Shown here: positions 1 through 9,240 of the stretch, one piece after another
Position numbering within the stretch: the stretch's first letter is position 1
How the letters are laid out: every line of letters begins with the position of its first letter
Origin: Agapetus fuscipes
Taxonomy: Eukaryota; Arthropoda; Insecta; Trichoptera; Glossosomatidae
DNA: 64,000 bases
Reading direction: 5' to 3'
NCBI GenBank assembly: GCA_951799405.1
Contig: OX637359.1
Span: forward strand, 9,234,201-9,298,200
Translations under genes and position numbers: made by a program
The notes under the pieces: generated by a model
What the model saw: only the letters and a program-made list of their open reading frames with translations
Told to the model about the DNA's origin: nothing
Databases searched by the model: none

Positions 1-52
1 AATATATTTAAAAAAAACACATAATTTTTTATTTTCACATATGAGTTATAAT

Positions 53-93
53 GCCTAAGCGCTGTCGAACCTGCTCGGTTCATCCTCAGAGGC
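53..93 (-). ncRNA. hammerhead ribozyme-like core (P1, left arm)
   Basis: Read on the minus strand: helix I GCCT/AGGC, core CTGAGGA, an unpaired T, helix II GAACC/GGTTC with loop GAGCA, then GAC, palindrome AGCGCT as helix III, cleavage-site base T. It departs from the consensus GAA by having C at position 14. Activity is untested. Confidence 0.6.
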
Positions 94-447
94 TAACTGA
101 AGTTTTTAAAATTAAAATACAAGGGTAAGAACAAATACATTTTGGGAAGAGAAAGTGGGTTTTTTAAGTAGGTAGGTATTGTTAGAAAGGAATGCGTATT
201 TATTTAGAGAGGAGAAAGTGGGTGGGTTTTTTTAAGGGTGGGCGTTGTTAGAAGAGGAGAAGGAGTGGGTATTTGTTTATTAACAACATGGCTCAAATGT
301 TTTTGAATTTCTAGAGTTTCAAGAGCCATTAGTTGTCTACCCTTGCACCCCGAGTGAAGGATCTTTACTCCTGTTATATCAAACGAATGGTGCTCATTTA
401 TTCTTGTATGAATAGAACTGGAGGTCTGCCCTACATACTGCCCTACA

Positions 448-560
448 TCTTGAAATCTCTAGAAATTCAAAAACATTTGAGCCATGTTGTTAATAAACAA
501 ATACCCACTCCTTCTCCTCTTCTAACAACGCCCACCCTTAAAAAAACCCACCCACTTTCT
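448..560 (+). pseudogene. end of PLE GIY-YIG reading frame, fragment
   Basis: The frame reads SLEIQKHLSHVVNKQIPT and then a Pro/Thr-rich end. It is nearly identical to the last part of the open frame at 36551-36763, where the upstream part is recognisable as a GIY-YIG endonuclease. Only the C-terminal tail survives here, in the fold-back arm, and it encodes no catalytic residues. Confidence 0.55.
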
Positions 561-679
561 CCTCTCTAAATAAATACGCATTCCTTTCTAACAATACCTA
601 CCTACTTAAAAAACCCACTTTCTCTTCCCAAAATGTATTTGTACTAACCCTTGTATTTTAATTTTAAAAACTTCAGTTA

Positions 680-720
680 GCCTCTGAGGATGAACCGAGC
701 AGGTTCGACAGCGCTTAGGC
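680..720 (+). ncRNA. hammerhead ribozyme-like core (P1, right arm)
   Basis: Helix I GCCT (680-683) pairs with AGGC (717-720). The core CTGAGGA is at 684-690, unpaired T at 691, helix II GAACC (692-696) with GGTTC (702-706), GAC at 707-709, palindromic helix III AGCGCT at 710-715 and T at 716 as the cleavage-site base. C at position 14 is shared by the other P1 copies. Confidence 0.65.
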
Positions 721-826
721 ATTATAACTCATATGTGAAAATAAAAACTATGTGTTTTTTTTAAATTATTATATTAAAAATGAATTTTCACTCGGTGAAT
801 GTGCAAACATTAGAAAATTTAAAATT

Positions 827-1065
827 CATATTGATTGATTTTCATATTTTTTAGAAACAAAATTCTAATGAAACACTGTTTCTTTTCACAAATATAAATT
901 TATTTTAATTTATAATTACGAAAGTTTTCGATCATATCGATCATCTCGATCAGCATCGAAAATGTTCGTAATTATTCATTAAAATAAATTGATATTTGTG
1001 AAAAGAAACAGTGTTTCATTAGAATTTTGTTTCTACAAAATATAAAAATCAATCAAACAACCACT
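827..1065. repeat. Penelope-like fold-back element, family P2, decayed core
   Basis: Arms of about 100 bases (about 827-930 and 963-1065) are inverted copies, with a short loop rich in GATC. The arm sequence (AAACACTGTTTCTTTTCACA region) matches the element at 6220-6550. The loop is where a hammerhead core should be, but it has drifted too far for a clean CTGANGA/GAAA pairing. Confidence 0.6.
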
Positions 1066-1079
1066 GCTGGGACGACAGG

Positions 1080-1735
1080 TCTATAAACTTAAAAAAAAAA
1101 CTCTCCAAACAACCTTAGTAATTACTGTTTTTAAATAATTATACTTTTCTGTGATGAAGCTGTTTTTGGACCATACATTACATGTAAACAAAATGTCGTT
1201 GATCGAAAAGTCATGTGGACGAACTGTCGTGAGACTGATTGGTCCATGGCCAGTTGTCTTTGGACGGATTGTCTGTAATTTGAAAAATGAATCTAAAATC
1301 TAAATAAATAAAAAATCTGTACAACTTAGATTATAGATAACTAGAGATTATATATAGATAGATGATCACAGTTAATTGGACCTTAATAGGAGCTTAAAGC
1401 TTCCATGAACAGCTGATTTAATATTGATGCTAGAACTCAAAGTCATTCCAAGGAGGTCTCTATTGACTTTTAATAGGGAACTCTATTTATTTACCCATTT
1501 ACCTTAATTGGGTAAAATTAATACACATTCAATATTCAAATCTAATTTTTGGCATTTAAACATCGATTTGTTGATGGATTTCACATATATTTTGATGTAC
1601 GAAATTGCCTAGAAAACAAGATAATTAAAACAAGATAAATCATGTATTGCCTTAAGATTGACAACTAAAGGCTTAAAAATGTTTTTTTTGTTATGATTAT
1701 CTTTCCGTTGAATAATCGGTTTGTATGAGAATGAC
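1080..1735. other. unassigned AT-rich stretch
   Basis: No open frame of note, no clear terminal repeats, and no match I could see to other parts of the window. Confidence 0.5.
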
Positions 1736-1737
1736 CA

Positions 1738-1938
1738 CTATAATCTATAATCTAAGTTGTATAGAGATATTTTATTATAAAAAAATAATATTAAATGTAT
1801 GGCCACAAATAAGCGCGTGTAAGTTCGCGCTTTCAAACACTGCATCTGTGTTTAAAAAATACAAACCCAAATCTCAAATGAACATATGCCCTGTAATTTT
1901 TTCTGCCCTTCCCTGAAACAAAAAAAACATTGGCAAAT
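1738..1938 (-). repeat. T1 LINE 3' end, 5'-truncated
   Basis: Minus-strand copy of the repeat described in full at 44332-44692. It begins with the AATCTA-type tail and ends near the conserved ACATTGGCAAA segment. It is diverged and truncated before the GGTGGTCAGCC block. Confidence 0.7.
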
Positions 1939-1969
1939 AATTTACCGGTATCTGTGTTTCCATCCCAAT

Positions 1970-2206
1970 TTAACGTTGCCCTTTTCAAATCCAATATCAA
2001 TCGCCATTTCCTTTTCAGTGTCTCAAAACAAAGCAATGCCACACACACCACAGCACTGCGCAGCTAACGATCCTGCAACCGGACATGGACAACTGCCACA
2101 TCACCAACACCTCTGCGGCACTATAACAAGTGTCATAGACCCTTAGAGTATCTCGAATCTAGGGAGTCTCCCGCATAGGCTTTCTTAAAAAAAAAAAAAA
2201 AAAAAC
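1970..2206 (+). repeat. poly(A)-tailed retroelement 3' end (tail B source)
   Basis: Ends in a run of about 19 A. Its first half (GTGTCTCAAAACAAAGCAAT region) matches 19935-20060 on the minus strand. Its second half (CTCTGCGGCACTA through CTAGGGAGTCTCCCGCA) is the same tail carried by the SINE2 copies at 18012-18343 and 37050-37352. Confidence 0.6.
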
Positions 2207-2209
2207 TTG

Positions 2210-2848
2210 CACTTATTTGTGTGTGAGCATGCATTTTATAAATATTTTTTATACGTTTATATATCACTGCAAATAAGATAAAAGATTATAGATAAAAATA
2301 CAATATTCAAATATTTAATACTACCATAAAAAAACTTGAAACGATGAATACGAAAAAAAACTTTTTTCGACCTTAAATATTTGGTTTATTCTAAATTTAT
2401 TCGTAAACTTGACAGAGTGATGTAATTCAAATTTTGACGCTTAGGTATCGCTGTTCATCCAATTTTTATAGTAATGGCAAAAAAAAATTATATAATAAAG
2501 CATCTAATTTGTCCATCTTGCTAAAAATAAATGAAACAATTTTTTGTATTTAAAAAAAACATGTCTTTCGTTTATCAAAACAAATTTGCAAAAAAGATCA
2601 GAAAGGTTTTTTAGACGTGAAATTATTTTAAATTTTGCTTTTTGTTCAATAAACAATTTTATCTTAAAAGAAAAATAATCTTGTATTAAAAAAACTATCT
2701 GAATGTTATTTCAAAATTAAAAAGAAATATTATGAACTTCTCTTATATTAAAACATAAAAAAAGGATATTAAAACAGTCTTTCAAATAAAGAGAATTTTA
2801 ATTTTTTTAATTTTTGGAGTATCTGTGAAATCTATACAATGATTTTTC
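2210..2848. other. unassigned, very AT-rich
   Basis: Long A and T runs, no coding signal. A variant PLE terminal motif (TTTTCGGTGTTAACACACAA) lies at about 2848-2870, so the stretch just left of it may be decayed PLE sequence. Confidence 0.45.
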
Positions 2849-3025
2849 GGTGTTAACACACAAACCATCGGAAATTAAAAAAATATATATATTTAAGCGC
2901 TAAATATAAATTATTAGATTTAAGTTGGAATAACGGGCATTTGACATATTTACAATAATAATAACTACACAGCTAAAACATTTACTCGGATATTAGACGA
3001 ACCGTTATAAGAGAACTAACATTAT

Positions 3026-3067
3026 TCTCGATGTTTCGTTAACAACGTGGCTAACGTCTTCAGGACA
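3026..3067 (-). ncRNA. hammerhead ribozyme-like core (P5, left arm)
   Basis: On the minus strand: CTGAAGA, one unpaired C, a long helix II whose base is GTT/AAC, GAA, a degenerate helix III ACAT, C as the cleavage-site base, then GAGA. Helix I (TGTC/GAGA) has one mismatch. Confidence 0.5.
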
Positions 3068-3210
3068 CCCTTTCTGCAACATAATACAAATGTGGATAAT
3101 TGTGACAAATCTAGACATAACCACAACCTTCACTCGAAGGTATGCAGTGATTCGTGACAGTTCTTGTTATTATTAATCCGTTCATCCTCGGTCGTCGTGC
3201 AAAAGGGGTG

Positions 3211-3253
3211 TTCCCTGAAGACGTTGGCTACGTTGCTAACGAAACGTCGAGAA
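3211..3253 (+). ncRNA. hammerhead ribozyme-like core (P5, right arm)
   Basis: CTGAAGA at 3215-3221, unpaired C at 3222, helix II GTTGGC (3223-3228) with GCTAAC (3235-3240) around loop TACGTT, GAA at 3241-3243, palindrome ACGT at 3244-3247, C at 3248. Helix I (TTCC/GAGA) is imperfect. Confidence 0.6.
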
Positions 3254-3289
3254 AATGTAGGTTCTCTTATAACGGTTCGTCTAAAATTT

Positions 3290-3960
3290 GAGTCTTTTTT
3301 TTATAAGCTAGATAGATTCTCAAAATAAAAGGGTTATCTGATTCATCCTGCACCATCTACGTCCATTGTCTCATAAGCAAACAGCCGTAAAACCAGCCTC
3401 AAATCACACCGCGCACGGCCCTCCCCCTGAGCTCTTTCTCTATCAGCTCATTACTCCATTGTTGGATTACTTCATCAGTAAGATTGGGCCCAACAAAAGA
3501 CGGGGGCGCGAAAAAACCACGCTAATAGTGTACGTGTGCCTAAAGCATGGAGGCAGTAATTCTATGGAAGGGCGATGAATGTGATTTAGTTTCATACGAC
3601 ATGATGCAACCAATCTTTGACGTCATACATTGTTGATAATGCAGTCTCGCTCACGACATTATGAAATATTTTTGTAGTTTTCTATGTAAACAACGCGTCT
3701 CTACTCCGTTTTAAATCGATGTAGATGCATATCACCATAGAAACCTATGAAATCACTATAGCAACGGTATTTGTTTTGAATACCCCTCTAGTGTTGTTGA
3801 AAGTATGAAAGATTCTGATAAATTCCGAATTCAAAAAAGGTTCCGACCTCTTTGTGTCCGGGATGATTTTCACACGCATCTATTACCGCAAGCAGAGAAG
3901 CTACATACTTGAATAAACAAGTACCTACGCACTTGAAACATCACTAGTTCTATAAATCGC
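3290..3960. other. unassigned stretch
   Basis: Includes a slightly GC-richer patch at about 3400-3550. The short open frames there show no recognisable domain. Confidence 0.45.
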
Positions 3961-3962
3961 TC

Positions 3963-4206
3963 CCCCAGTTCTTGTTTACCGTATACGCCAATCTTGTCAA
4001 ATATGACTTTGTCATGCAGTAGTCTTATGAATCAAATTCTACACAATCTGAGCCAAGAAAAACCGTAAACTCGATAATGTGAGAGTTCTTTTAAGTATTT
4101 TGTATATAAATTTCTTGTTTTTATTAGACACATTGGTCCAGTACACATGCAAACATTGCTCATGTAAAATTTTCTCAATGGCGTACACGGTAAACAAGAA
4201 CTAAGG
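3963..4206. mobile_element. MITE, family M1
   Basis: Terminal inverted repeats of about 25 bases: AGTTCTTGTTTACCGT at the left and its inverse ACGGTAAACAAGAACT at the right. The interior (ACACAATCTGAGC, GATAATGTGAGAGTT) matches copies at 7455-7698, 12133-12296, 14333-14597, 30412-30540 and 58455-58615. No coding capacity. Confidence 0.75.
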
Positions 4207-4274
4207 CAGCGAAATGGCTGTCACTTTCACGAACAAAATATTTCGACAAATGAATAATAAATTTTATGAAAGCC

Positions 4275-4395
4275 ACTCCTTATGGTGGCTCTTTTTACTC
4301 TTTGTACTGTTCATATCATACCGTCATTCTGTTAGATGTGACCAGTATCTCTGCAAATGCGTCTTCACAGTGTTTTTTCTTTGCACACTTGTTTA
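4275..4395 (-). repeat. T2 LINE 3' end, short copy
   Basis: Minus-strand copy of the LINE C-terminus/tail family T2, with the segment GCAGAGATACTGGTCAC shared with 14655-14830 and 31440-31755. Confidence 0.5.
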
Positions 4396-4502
4396 AATCT
4401 GAAAAAACTCCGTCATAAAGTGAAAATAGTTAAAAAAGAAAAATATTTCTGCTCTCATTTCCTTTATTTCTCAATTTTTTTTATACAGAAGACTAAGTTC
4501 GC

Positions 4503-4603
4503 ATGCAAATAAGCAAATAATAATTCATGTAAATTTCGTCGCAATTTGTTTAGTAGTTTAGGAGTCCATACAGGACAAACATACATACATCCGTTAGATT
4601 TTA
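4503..4603 (+). repeat. non-LTR-like 3' end fragment
   Basis: Shares TAGTTTAGGAGTCCAT and ACATACATCCGTT with 15950-16055. Conserved short 3' blocks of this kind are typical of non-LTR elements, but the parent is not in the window. Confidence 0.4.
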
Positions 4604-4604
4604 T

Positions 4605-5340
4605 ATGTTACATAGATTGGGTAACACACATGTTGACAGTTGGAAAGTAGCCGATAGACTGAATTTGAATTTTTGTTTAATGCGTGCGTTAGCGCATTCC
4701 CGATTCTCAAAGGATTGTTTTTTTAGCCCATCCAGTTGTTATACATCGATGGCCAAAAGTGCGCGCGTCCCGAAAAGAGAAAGCAAGAGAAAGCGAAGAT
4801 TAATGTTGTGGCCCAGGATTTGAATGGGCCGAGGAAACGGAGTGGGTTTTTGCCGGAAAATTGGGTCGGCTCTTTTTATCAATTCCACGAAATTCGCAAC
4901 GCTCCGTTTGGTACGTTTTTGTAAGCACCAGGCCTGACTAATATAGGTTTCGCGGTTTTTTTTTTGCAATGTACCTAAACGTCTCATTCAATCGTATTGT
5001 TCGCTCGCAATATATTTTACTGTTTTTTTTATTTTTTTTTATCTTTTGAGTATTTATTGTAGGCGGGAAGTTTTATTCAAATAATGTTTGATCCATATTT
5101 TCTTATTTTTTTATGGTTTGTGTATTAAAGCTGTGAAAATTGTCAGGTAGCTAGAATGTCAGATAGCTACCTGTTACAAATAAGAAGAAGACATATCTAC
5201 TATGAACTGTCACTAACAAAGTGGGAAAAAAACATTATACCTATGAAATGAGGAAAATAATGCCTACCTAAATGGGGAAAACAGAAATGATCTGGATACC
5301 AAATTAAAAGAAGAAGAGAGGCTGAGAATGACCGTTGGGA
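4605..5340. other. unassigned stretch before a GC-rich island
   Basis: No domain recognised. A short inverted pair around 5143-5172 (GTCAGGTAGCTA and TAGCTACCTG) could mark the start of an LTR or a small hairpin. Confidence 0.35.
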
Positions 5341-5975
5341 GAGGAATAGAGTGAAAAAAACCGGGGAAGCTTCGCGTCAGGCTGGTGGGAAGGTTATAAA
5401 AGCCGCCGACGCCCAACATTCGAGGACACAAGCTCCTTCAAGCCTGGACAAACAGCACGGACCAGGCGTGGCCGAAAAAGATCCATCTGGGAGGCCTGAG
5501 TCACCGTTATTGCCTGCACCAACAGCCCCTGGCCACGCCTGGGTCCCCCGTGGCAGATTCCTCTGAAGGGCGGAGCCCCTGCTCTCTACCCGCCGCAAGC
5601 GCCCACTTGGCTACTTGCTTTGTGCTGCTCGATATCCGGAGCCCCGTGCCCGAAGTTCCTCAGGAGGACGGAGCACCTGCCCCGTCCAGCCGAGAGCACC
5701 CGTCTTATCGCTGGCTGCCTGCAGGGCTGAGCCCCGTGCCGAAATTCCTCCGGCACCCAACCTCATCCCGCCAAAAGCGTCACCGTGCCTAGAGGCCGGC
5801 GCACCGAACATCGACTCTACCAGCATCCAAGCATCAGGACTTCTGCCGTCACAGTGAGCGTATCCATGCCTTTAATTCATTCACTAACTTAACTTAGACT
5901 TACCAGTCAGTCTTGCCGTTTTGGCGTGGTGATACTCTCCATTGTCTGTTTCAATTTAAAATAAACCCTCTCTTT
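5340..5975 (+). repeat. GC-rich island, possibly part of an LTR
   Basis: About 500 bases (5350-5870) are strikingly GC-rich compared with everything around them. The block is followed by an AATAAA at about 5961 and a CCCTCTCTTTC tract, as at the end of an LTR R region. Several overlapping frames are open, which GC content alone explains. No PBS, TG/CA ends or second copy could be fixed, so the LTR reading is tentative. Confidence 0.3.
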
Positions 5976-5999
5976 CTTTTGCATTGTTTTTACTTACCA

Positions 6000-6220
6000 T
6001 AACCTATATTTTGAACCTATTTAGCATCAGTGGAAAGCGAGCAAGGTGTAGGGCCACGAACACCACCCTGAGGAGTCTCTTTTTCTACCCGGGCATGTGG
6101 AAAAAGCGCGCAGCCTAACCTCAAAGGAGCCCCAATTGTCAGTTGTCGGAATCCTAACCTCAAAGAGGTGACGGTTGGCGGCGGGAGGCCTAGCAGGGCC
6201 GCGCTTCAAATCGCATCATT
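6000..6220. other. moderately GC-rich unassigned segment
   Basis: Contains two near-copies of a CCTAACCTCAAAG segment (about 6115 and 6154). It may belong with the island just upstream. No coding call. Confidence 0.3.
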
Positions 6221-6319
6221 ACAAAATTCATATTGATTTATTTTTTATGTTTTTTAAAAACGAATTCTAAAACAAAACACTTTTTCTTTTCACAAGAAAT
6301 CAATTTATTTTAATAAATA

Positions 6320-6358
6320 TTACAAACGTTTTCGATATTGTCGATCATCTTCAGGTAA
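6320..6358 (-). ncRNA. hammerhead ribozyme-like core (P2, left arm)
   Basis: On the minus strand: helix I TTAC/GTAA, CTGAAGA, unpaired T, helix II GATC/TATC (one mismatch), GAA, palindrome AACGTT, cleavage-site base T. Confidence 0.65.
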
Positions 6359-6430
6359 GAATAAATTCAATTAAATTGATATAAATAGGAATAAATTAAA
6401 ATAGTATTAATAATAATAAATAAATAAATC

Positions 6431-6469
6431 TCACCTGAAGATGATCGACAAGATCGAAAACGTTTGTGA
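6431..6469 (+). ncRNA. hammerhead ribozyme-like core (P2, right arm)
   Basis: Helix I TCAC (6431-6434) with GTGA (6466-6469), CTGAAGA 6435-6441, unpaired T, helix II GATC/GATC around GACAA, GAA 6456-6458, palindrome AACGTT 6459-6464, T 6465. All standard core bases are present, making it one of the most intact copies in the window. Confidence 0.75.
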
Positions 6470-6621
6470 TATTAATTAAAGTAAATTGATCTCTTGTGCA
6501 AAGAAACAGTGTTTTATTATAATTTGTTTCTAAAAAATATAAAAAAAATCTGTATTTTCTATTTGATACTTCTCATTACTAAATACGTCTCATTTCAAAT
6601 TGTTTTGTTGATTTGATTTAA

Positions 6622-6735
6622 TTTTTATTTAAGTTGGTAGAGTGCTTGCATTGGCAGAAATGGTTTCCTGTTTCGGTGTTTATTTCAAGCCCAAAATAAA
6701 ATACCGGCAAAGTTTATTCTGCCTTCACTTACATG
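6622..6735 (+). repeat. tRNA-derived SINE1, internally deleted
   Basis: Keeps the A-box side (GTTGGTAGAGTGCTTGCATT) and then jumps past the B box into the body (TTCGGTGTTTATTTCAAGCCC), ending early. The full form is at 20668-20990. Confidence 0.65.
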
Positions 6736-6739
6736 TGTA

Positions 6740-7450
6740 TTCTTGCAGGCATACATTAAATATGATTCTTCAATCTACATACCTCTTTGAAACTTAATAT
6801 AAATATTATAGATATAATTGAAATTTATTCATCGGAAAGGCACGAGGAAAAGAAACCAAGTTTTTCTTCAAAAAAAATAATCATGTAAGTACTTTAAATA
6901 TCAACGAAATAAATTTATTTTCCCAAAGGAATTTTCAAATCTAAGAAGGTAATTTCAGGAACGAATAATTATCAGAATTAGTTACATCTGTGTCTCGAAT
7001 GAGCGTAAGCTGATTTCGATTGCGTAAATCAAAAAAATTAATGAAGACTTCATCACTCTCTAGGAGTGCCATCGTATGTTCAATGTATTTTTGAATTACG
7101 TAATCCATGTGAGATTTGCGGGATGTTTTATACTTGGAGCACTGTTGTAGTATTTTCTCATACAAATAGTTACACTTGAAGGCCATTATATTTACAATTA
7201 TAAAATAATATTGGAACTTCATGATTATACTGAAGTTTCTATGATTATACTAAAGGTTTCTCGTTTCAGTCATGTGGGGTATAAAAGGGATGTCAAATAT
7301 CAGTTTTATAAAATTAATAAGAAAATTAAAACAACTGGAGTTGTACTATAACACTGGAGATTCGTTAAAATATATATTTATACTTTATTGATTGATTCAC
7401 TTTGCAATATTTCATCTTACAAGATACAAAAAAAAAAAAATGATAACTCG
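6740..7450. other. unassigned AT-rich stretch
   Basis: A 93-codon open frame on the minus strand (6941-7222) has no recognisable domain, and I do not call it a gene. Confidence 0.4.
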
Positions 7451-7454
7451 TCCC

Positions 7455-7698
7455 CCCTGTACCTACTTATCTACCATTTTATTCAAACATGACCTGATAA
7501 AGATATTGTCTTACGAATCACATTCTGCGCGATCTGAGCTAAGAAAAAAACGTAAAACACGATAATGGGAGGGTTGTATGAAATATTTTAAAAATATATT
7601 TCCAGTTTTCATACGACACATTGGTCCAGTACACATACAAACATTGCTCACGTGAAATTATCTCTGACGGACATAAGACAAACAAGCACTAAGGGGAC
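7455..7698. mobile_element. MITE, family M1
   Basis: Same interior as 3963-4206 (TTACGAATCACATTCTGCGC, GATAATGGGAGGGTT) and the same right end (ACAAACAAGCACTAAGG). The left terminal repeat is eroded. Confidence 0.65.
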
Positions 7699-7858
7699 GA
7701 TACATTCTGTATATCGCACAGGAGCAGACAATTACAAACGACCCCTGTAGGGTTGCTAAAGCTGTAGAAGATTTAAATTAAAAAAAAAACTAATAATAAC
7801 ATTTATTAATATTTTTTATTTTTAGGATCAATTCTAATAATGAATTTTCACTGTGTAA

Positions 7859-8033
7859 GAGCCCGTTCCCACTTGTCGGGTGTCGGATCCGTATACTAAT
7901 CGGAGGTTCCAGTGGCAGAATATTATGTATGGAGCTATTCACACTTGTCGGAAACCGATTTTGTCCAATGTGTTCTGCCACTGGAACCTCCGATTAATAT
8001 ACGGTCCGACACTCAACAAGTGGGAACGGGCTC
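7859..8033. mobile_element. Harbinger-like MITE M2 with TAA target duplication
   Basis: A 175-base element with long inverted termini starting GAGCCCGTTCCCACTTGT. TAA flanks both sides (7856-7858 and 8034-8036), matching the TWA duplication typical of PIF/Harbinger elements. It sits directly inside a PLE terminal motif (TGAATTTTCACTGTGT at 7841). No coding capacity. Confidence 0.75.
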
Positions 8034-8039
8034 TAATTG

Positions 8040-8690
8040 TGTTAAAACACAAAAAAATACAAAATATAATAAAAACACTTTATTCCAGCCTAGTCATGCA
8101 GTGGGTGCAATCTGTGACCAACCATAAAAAAAAATAAGTTAAAAAATTTAAATGAGGATAACAATTATATCAAGAAAATAAACAAAAATCTTAAACAGCC
8201 CTATTTTACAGCCGTAATTACCTAAGCGCGTATATGAATATATATTTGACTAATTTGTTTTTAATAGACCCCCCCGTTCCCTCCCCCTCCCCCATTGCTA
8301 CACATTTCGCTAATTTCCTCACCACAAGCGGCTCAATTTATAGCCGAGCCACTTGTTCCACTTTCACCTCTCCCAGCAGCTGACGATGAAATCTATTTCA
8401 AATAACTGCCGTAGATTGTTATTAACGAAAGCTCGGGACTTGAGAAAATGAGCCTACGTTTCAACTCTAATTACGGGTATTTAACAAATGTGTAAAATAG
8501 AGTAGCGTTTTTTAAAGTTAACTTAAGGTAAACTTAAATTGTATTCTAAAGTATTGTTAAGGGTTTGTTTTAAATATGTAGCTCAATATTCAAAAGCCCT
8601 TTTATCTGCAATATCTTTTAACTTAGGTAGTCAATTTTTTGTGAGATATTTTGAAACTGATTTTGTCCAAAACCCTTTTTTTTTAAAAGT
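8040..8690. other. unassigned stretch
   Basis: Contains a C-rich run at about 8270-8300. No coding signal and no repeat partner seen. Confidence 0.4.
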
Positions 8691-8756
8691 TAATTTGTTA
8701 TAAATAATTATAAAAAAAACACAGAGTTTTATTTTCACAAATTGAGTATTTATTTC

Positions 8757-8796
8757 CCTCAAGTACTTTCGACTTATTCACGTCATTATCAAGAGG
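8757..8796 (-). ncRNA. hammerhead-like core with U3/A8 (P3, left arm)
   Basis: On the minus strand: helix I CCTC/GAGG, core TTGATAA, unpaired T, helix II GAC/GTC, GAA, palindrome AGTACT, T. Relative to CTGANGA the core has C3 to U and G8 to A. Confidence 0.55.
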
Positions 8797-8828
8797 ATAC
8801 TCGAGTATCGAGTATGATACTTGAGTAT

Positions 8829-8868
8829 CCTCTTGATAATGACGTGAATAAGTCGAAAGTACTTGAGG
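8829..8868 (+). ncRNA. hammerhead-like core with U3/A8 (P3, right arm)
   Basis: Helix I CCTC 8829-8832 with GAGG 8865-8868, core TTGATAA 8833-8839, unpaired T, helix II GAC 8841-8843 with GTC 8852-8854, GAA 8855-8857, AGTACT 8858-8863, T 8864. Same double change as its partner arm. Confidence 0.6.
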
Positions 8869-9004
8869 GAAATAAATACTCAATTTGTGAAAATAAAACT
8901 CTGTGTTTTTTATAATTTTTTATAATTATTTATAAAAATGAATTTTCACTGTGTGAATACACAAACTTCAAAAAGTTAATTTGTTTCTGACATTGTATTT
9001 TTGA

Positions 9005-9240
9005 TGTAATTTTGACGAGATTTCTTGTAATTGACGTTGTCCATATTTATTTTGAAAACATATTTTTTCAATTTACTATTTTATAACCTATTTTGTAACT
9101 AACAATGCACGCATATATTTTTGGTTAAATATCTTGTTACTGACGTTGCACGTGTATTTTTGACGAGATATCTTGTAATTGACGATGCAGATATTCATTT
9201 TGAAGAGATATCTTGTTAATGAGGTGCACGTTTATGTTGG
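9005..9240. repeat. degenerate tandem repeat, roughly 50-base unit
   Basis: Four or five diverged units each contain a segment like GAGATATCTTGTAATTGACG followed by TGCACGT and a T-rich spacer. Related GATATC segments continue more loosely to 9560. Confidence 0.5.

Larger units (their letters stand above)
1..810. repeat. Penelope-like fold-back element, family P1
   Basis: Two inverted arms of about 320 bases (about 1-322 and 449-770) flank a loop of about 125 bases. Each arm has a hammerhead-like core near its outer end. The right arm runs into a terminal motif at about 777-810 (GAATTTTCACTCGGTGAA) that recurs in variant form in the other PLE ends of this window. The loop and inner arms match the end of the GIY-YIG reading frame at 36551-36763, so this is a 5'-truncated, inverted-duplicated PLE end. 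The left side may continue outside the window. Confidence 0.75.
2940..3290. repeat. Penelope-like fold-back element, family P5
   Basis: The outer arm segment TTAGACGAACCGTTATAAGA (2993-3012) is repeated inverted at about 3266-3285. Each arm has one hammerhead-like core. A single-armed relative with the same flanks lies at 54905-55140. Confidence 0.7.
6220..6550. repeat. Penelope-like fold-back element, family P2
   Basis: Inverted arms (about 6235-6358 and 6431-6550) share AAACACT, CTTTTCACAAG-like and AACGTTT segments around a loop of about 72 bases. Each arm carries a hammerhead-like core with different but intact helix I pairing. Confidence 0.75.
8695..8968. repeat. Penelope-like fold-back element, family P3
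   Basis: Nearly perfect inverted arms of about 105 bases separated by only about 20 bases, followed by the terminal motif TGAATTTTCACTGTGTGAAT at 8939. Both arms carry the family-specific core TTGATAA. Relatives lie at 51560-51740 and 55183-55400. Confidence 0.8.

Noticed and set aside
930..965. Hammerhead core in the P2 fold-back at 827-1065
   Set aside because: GATC-rich loop retains the position but not a pairable CTGANGA/GAA core on either strand.
5351..5857. Several overlapping open frames as a proline-rich coding exon
   Set aside because: Frames are open in both strands at once, which is expected from GC-rich sequence with few stop codons.
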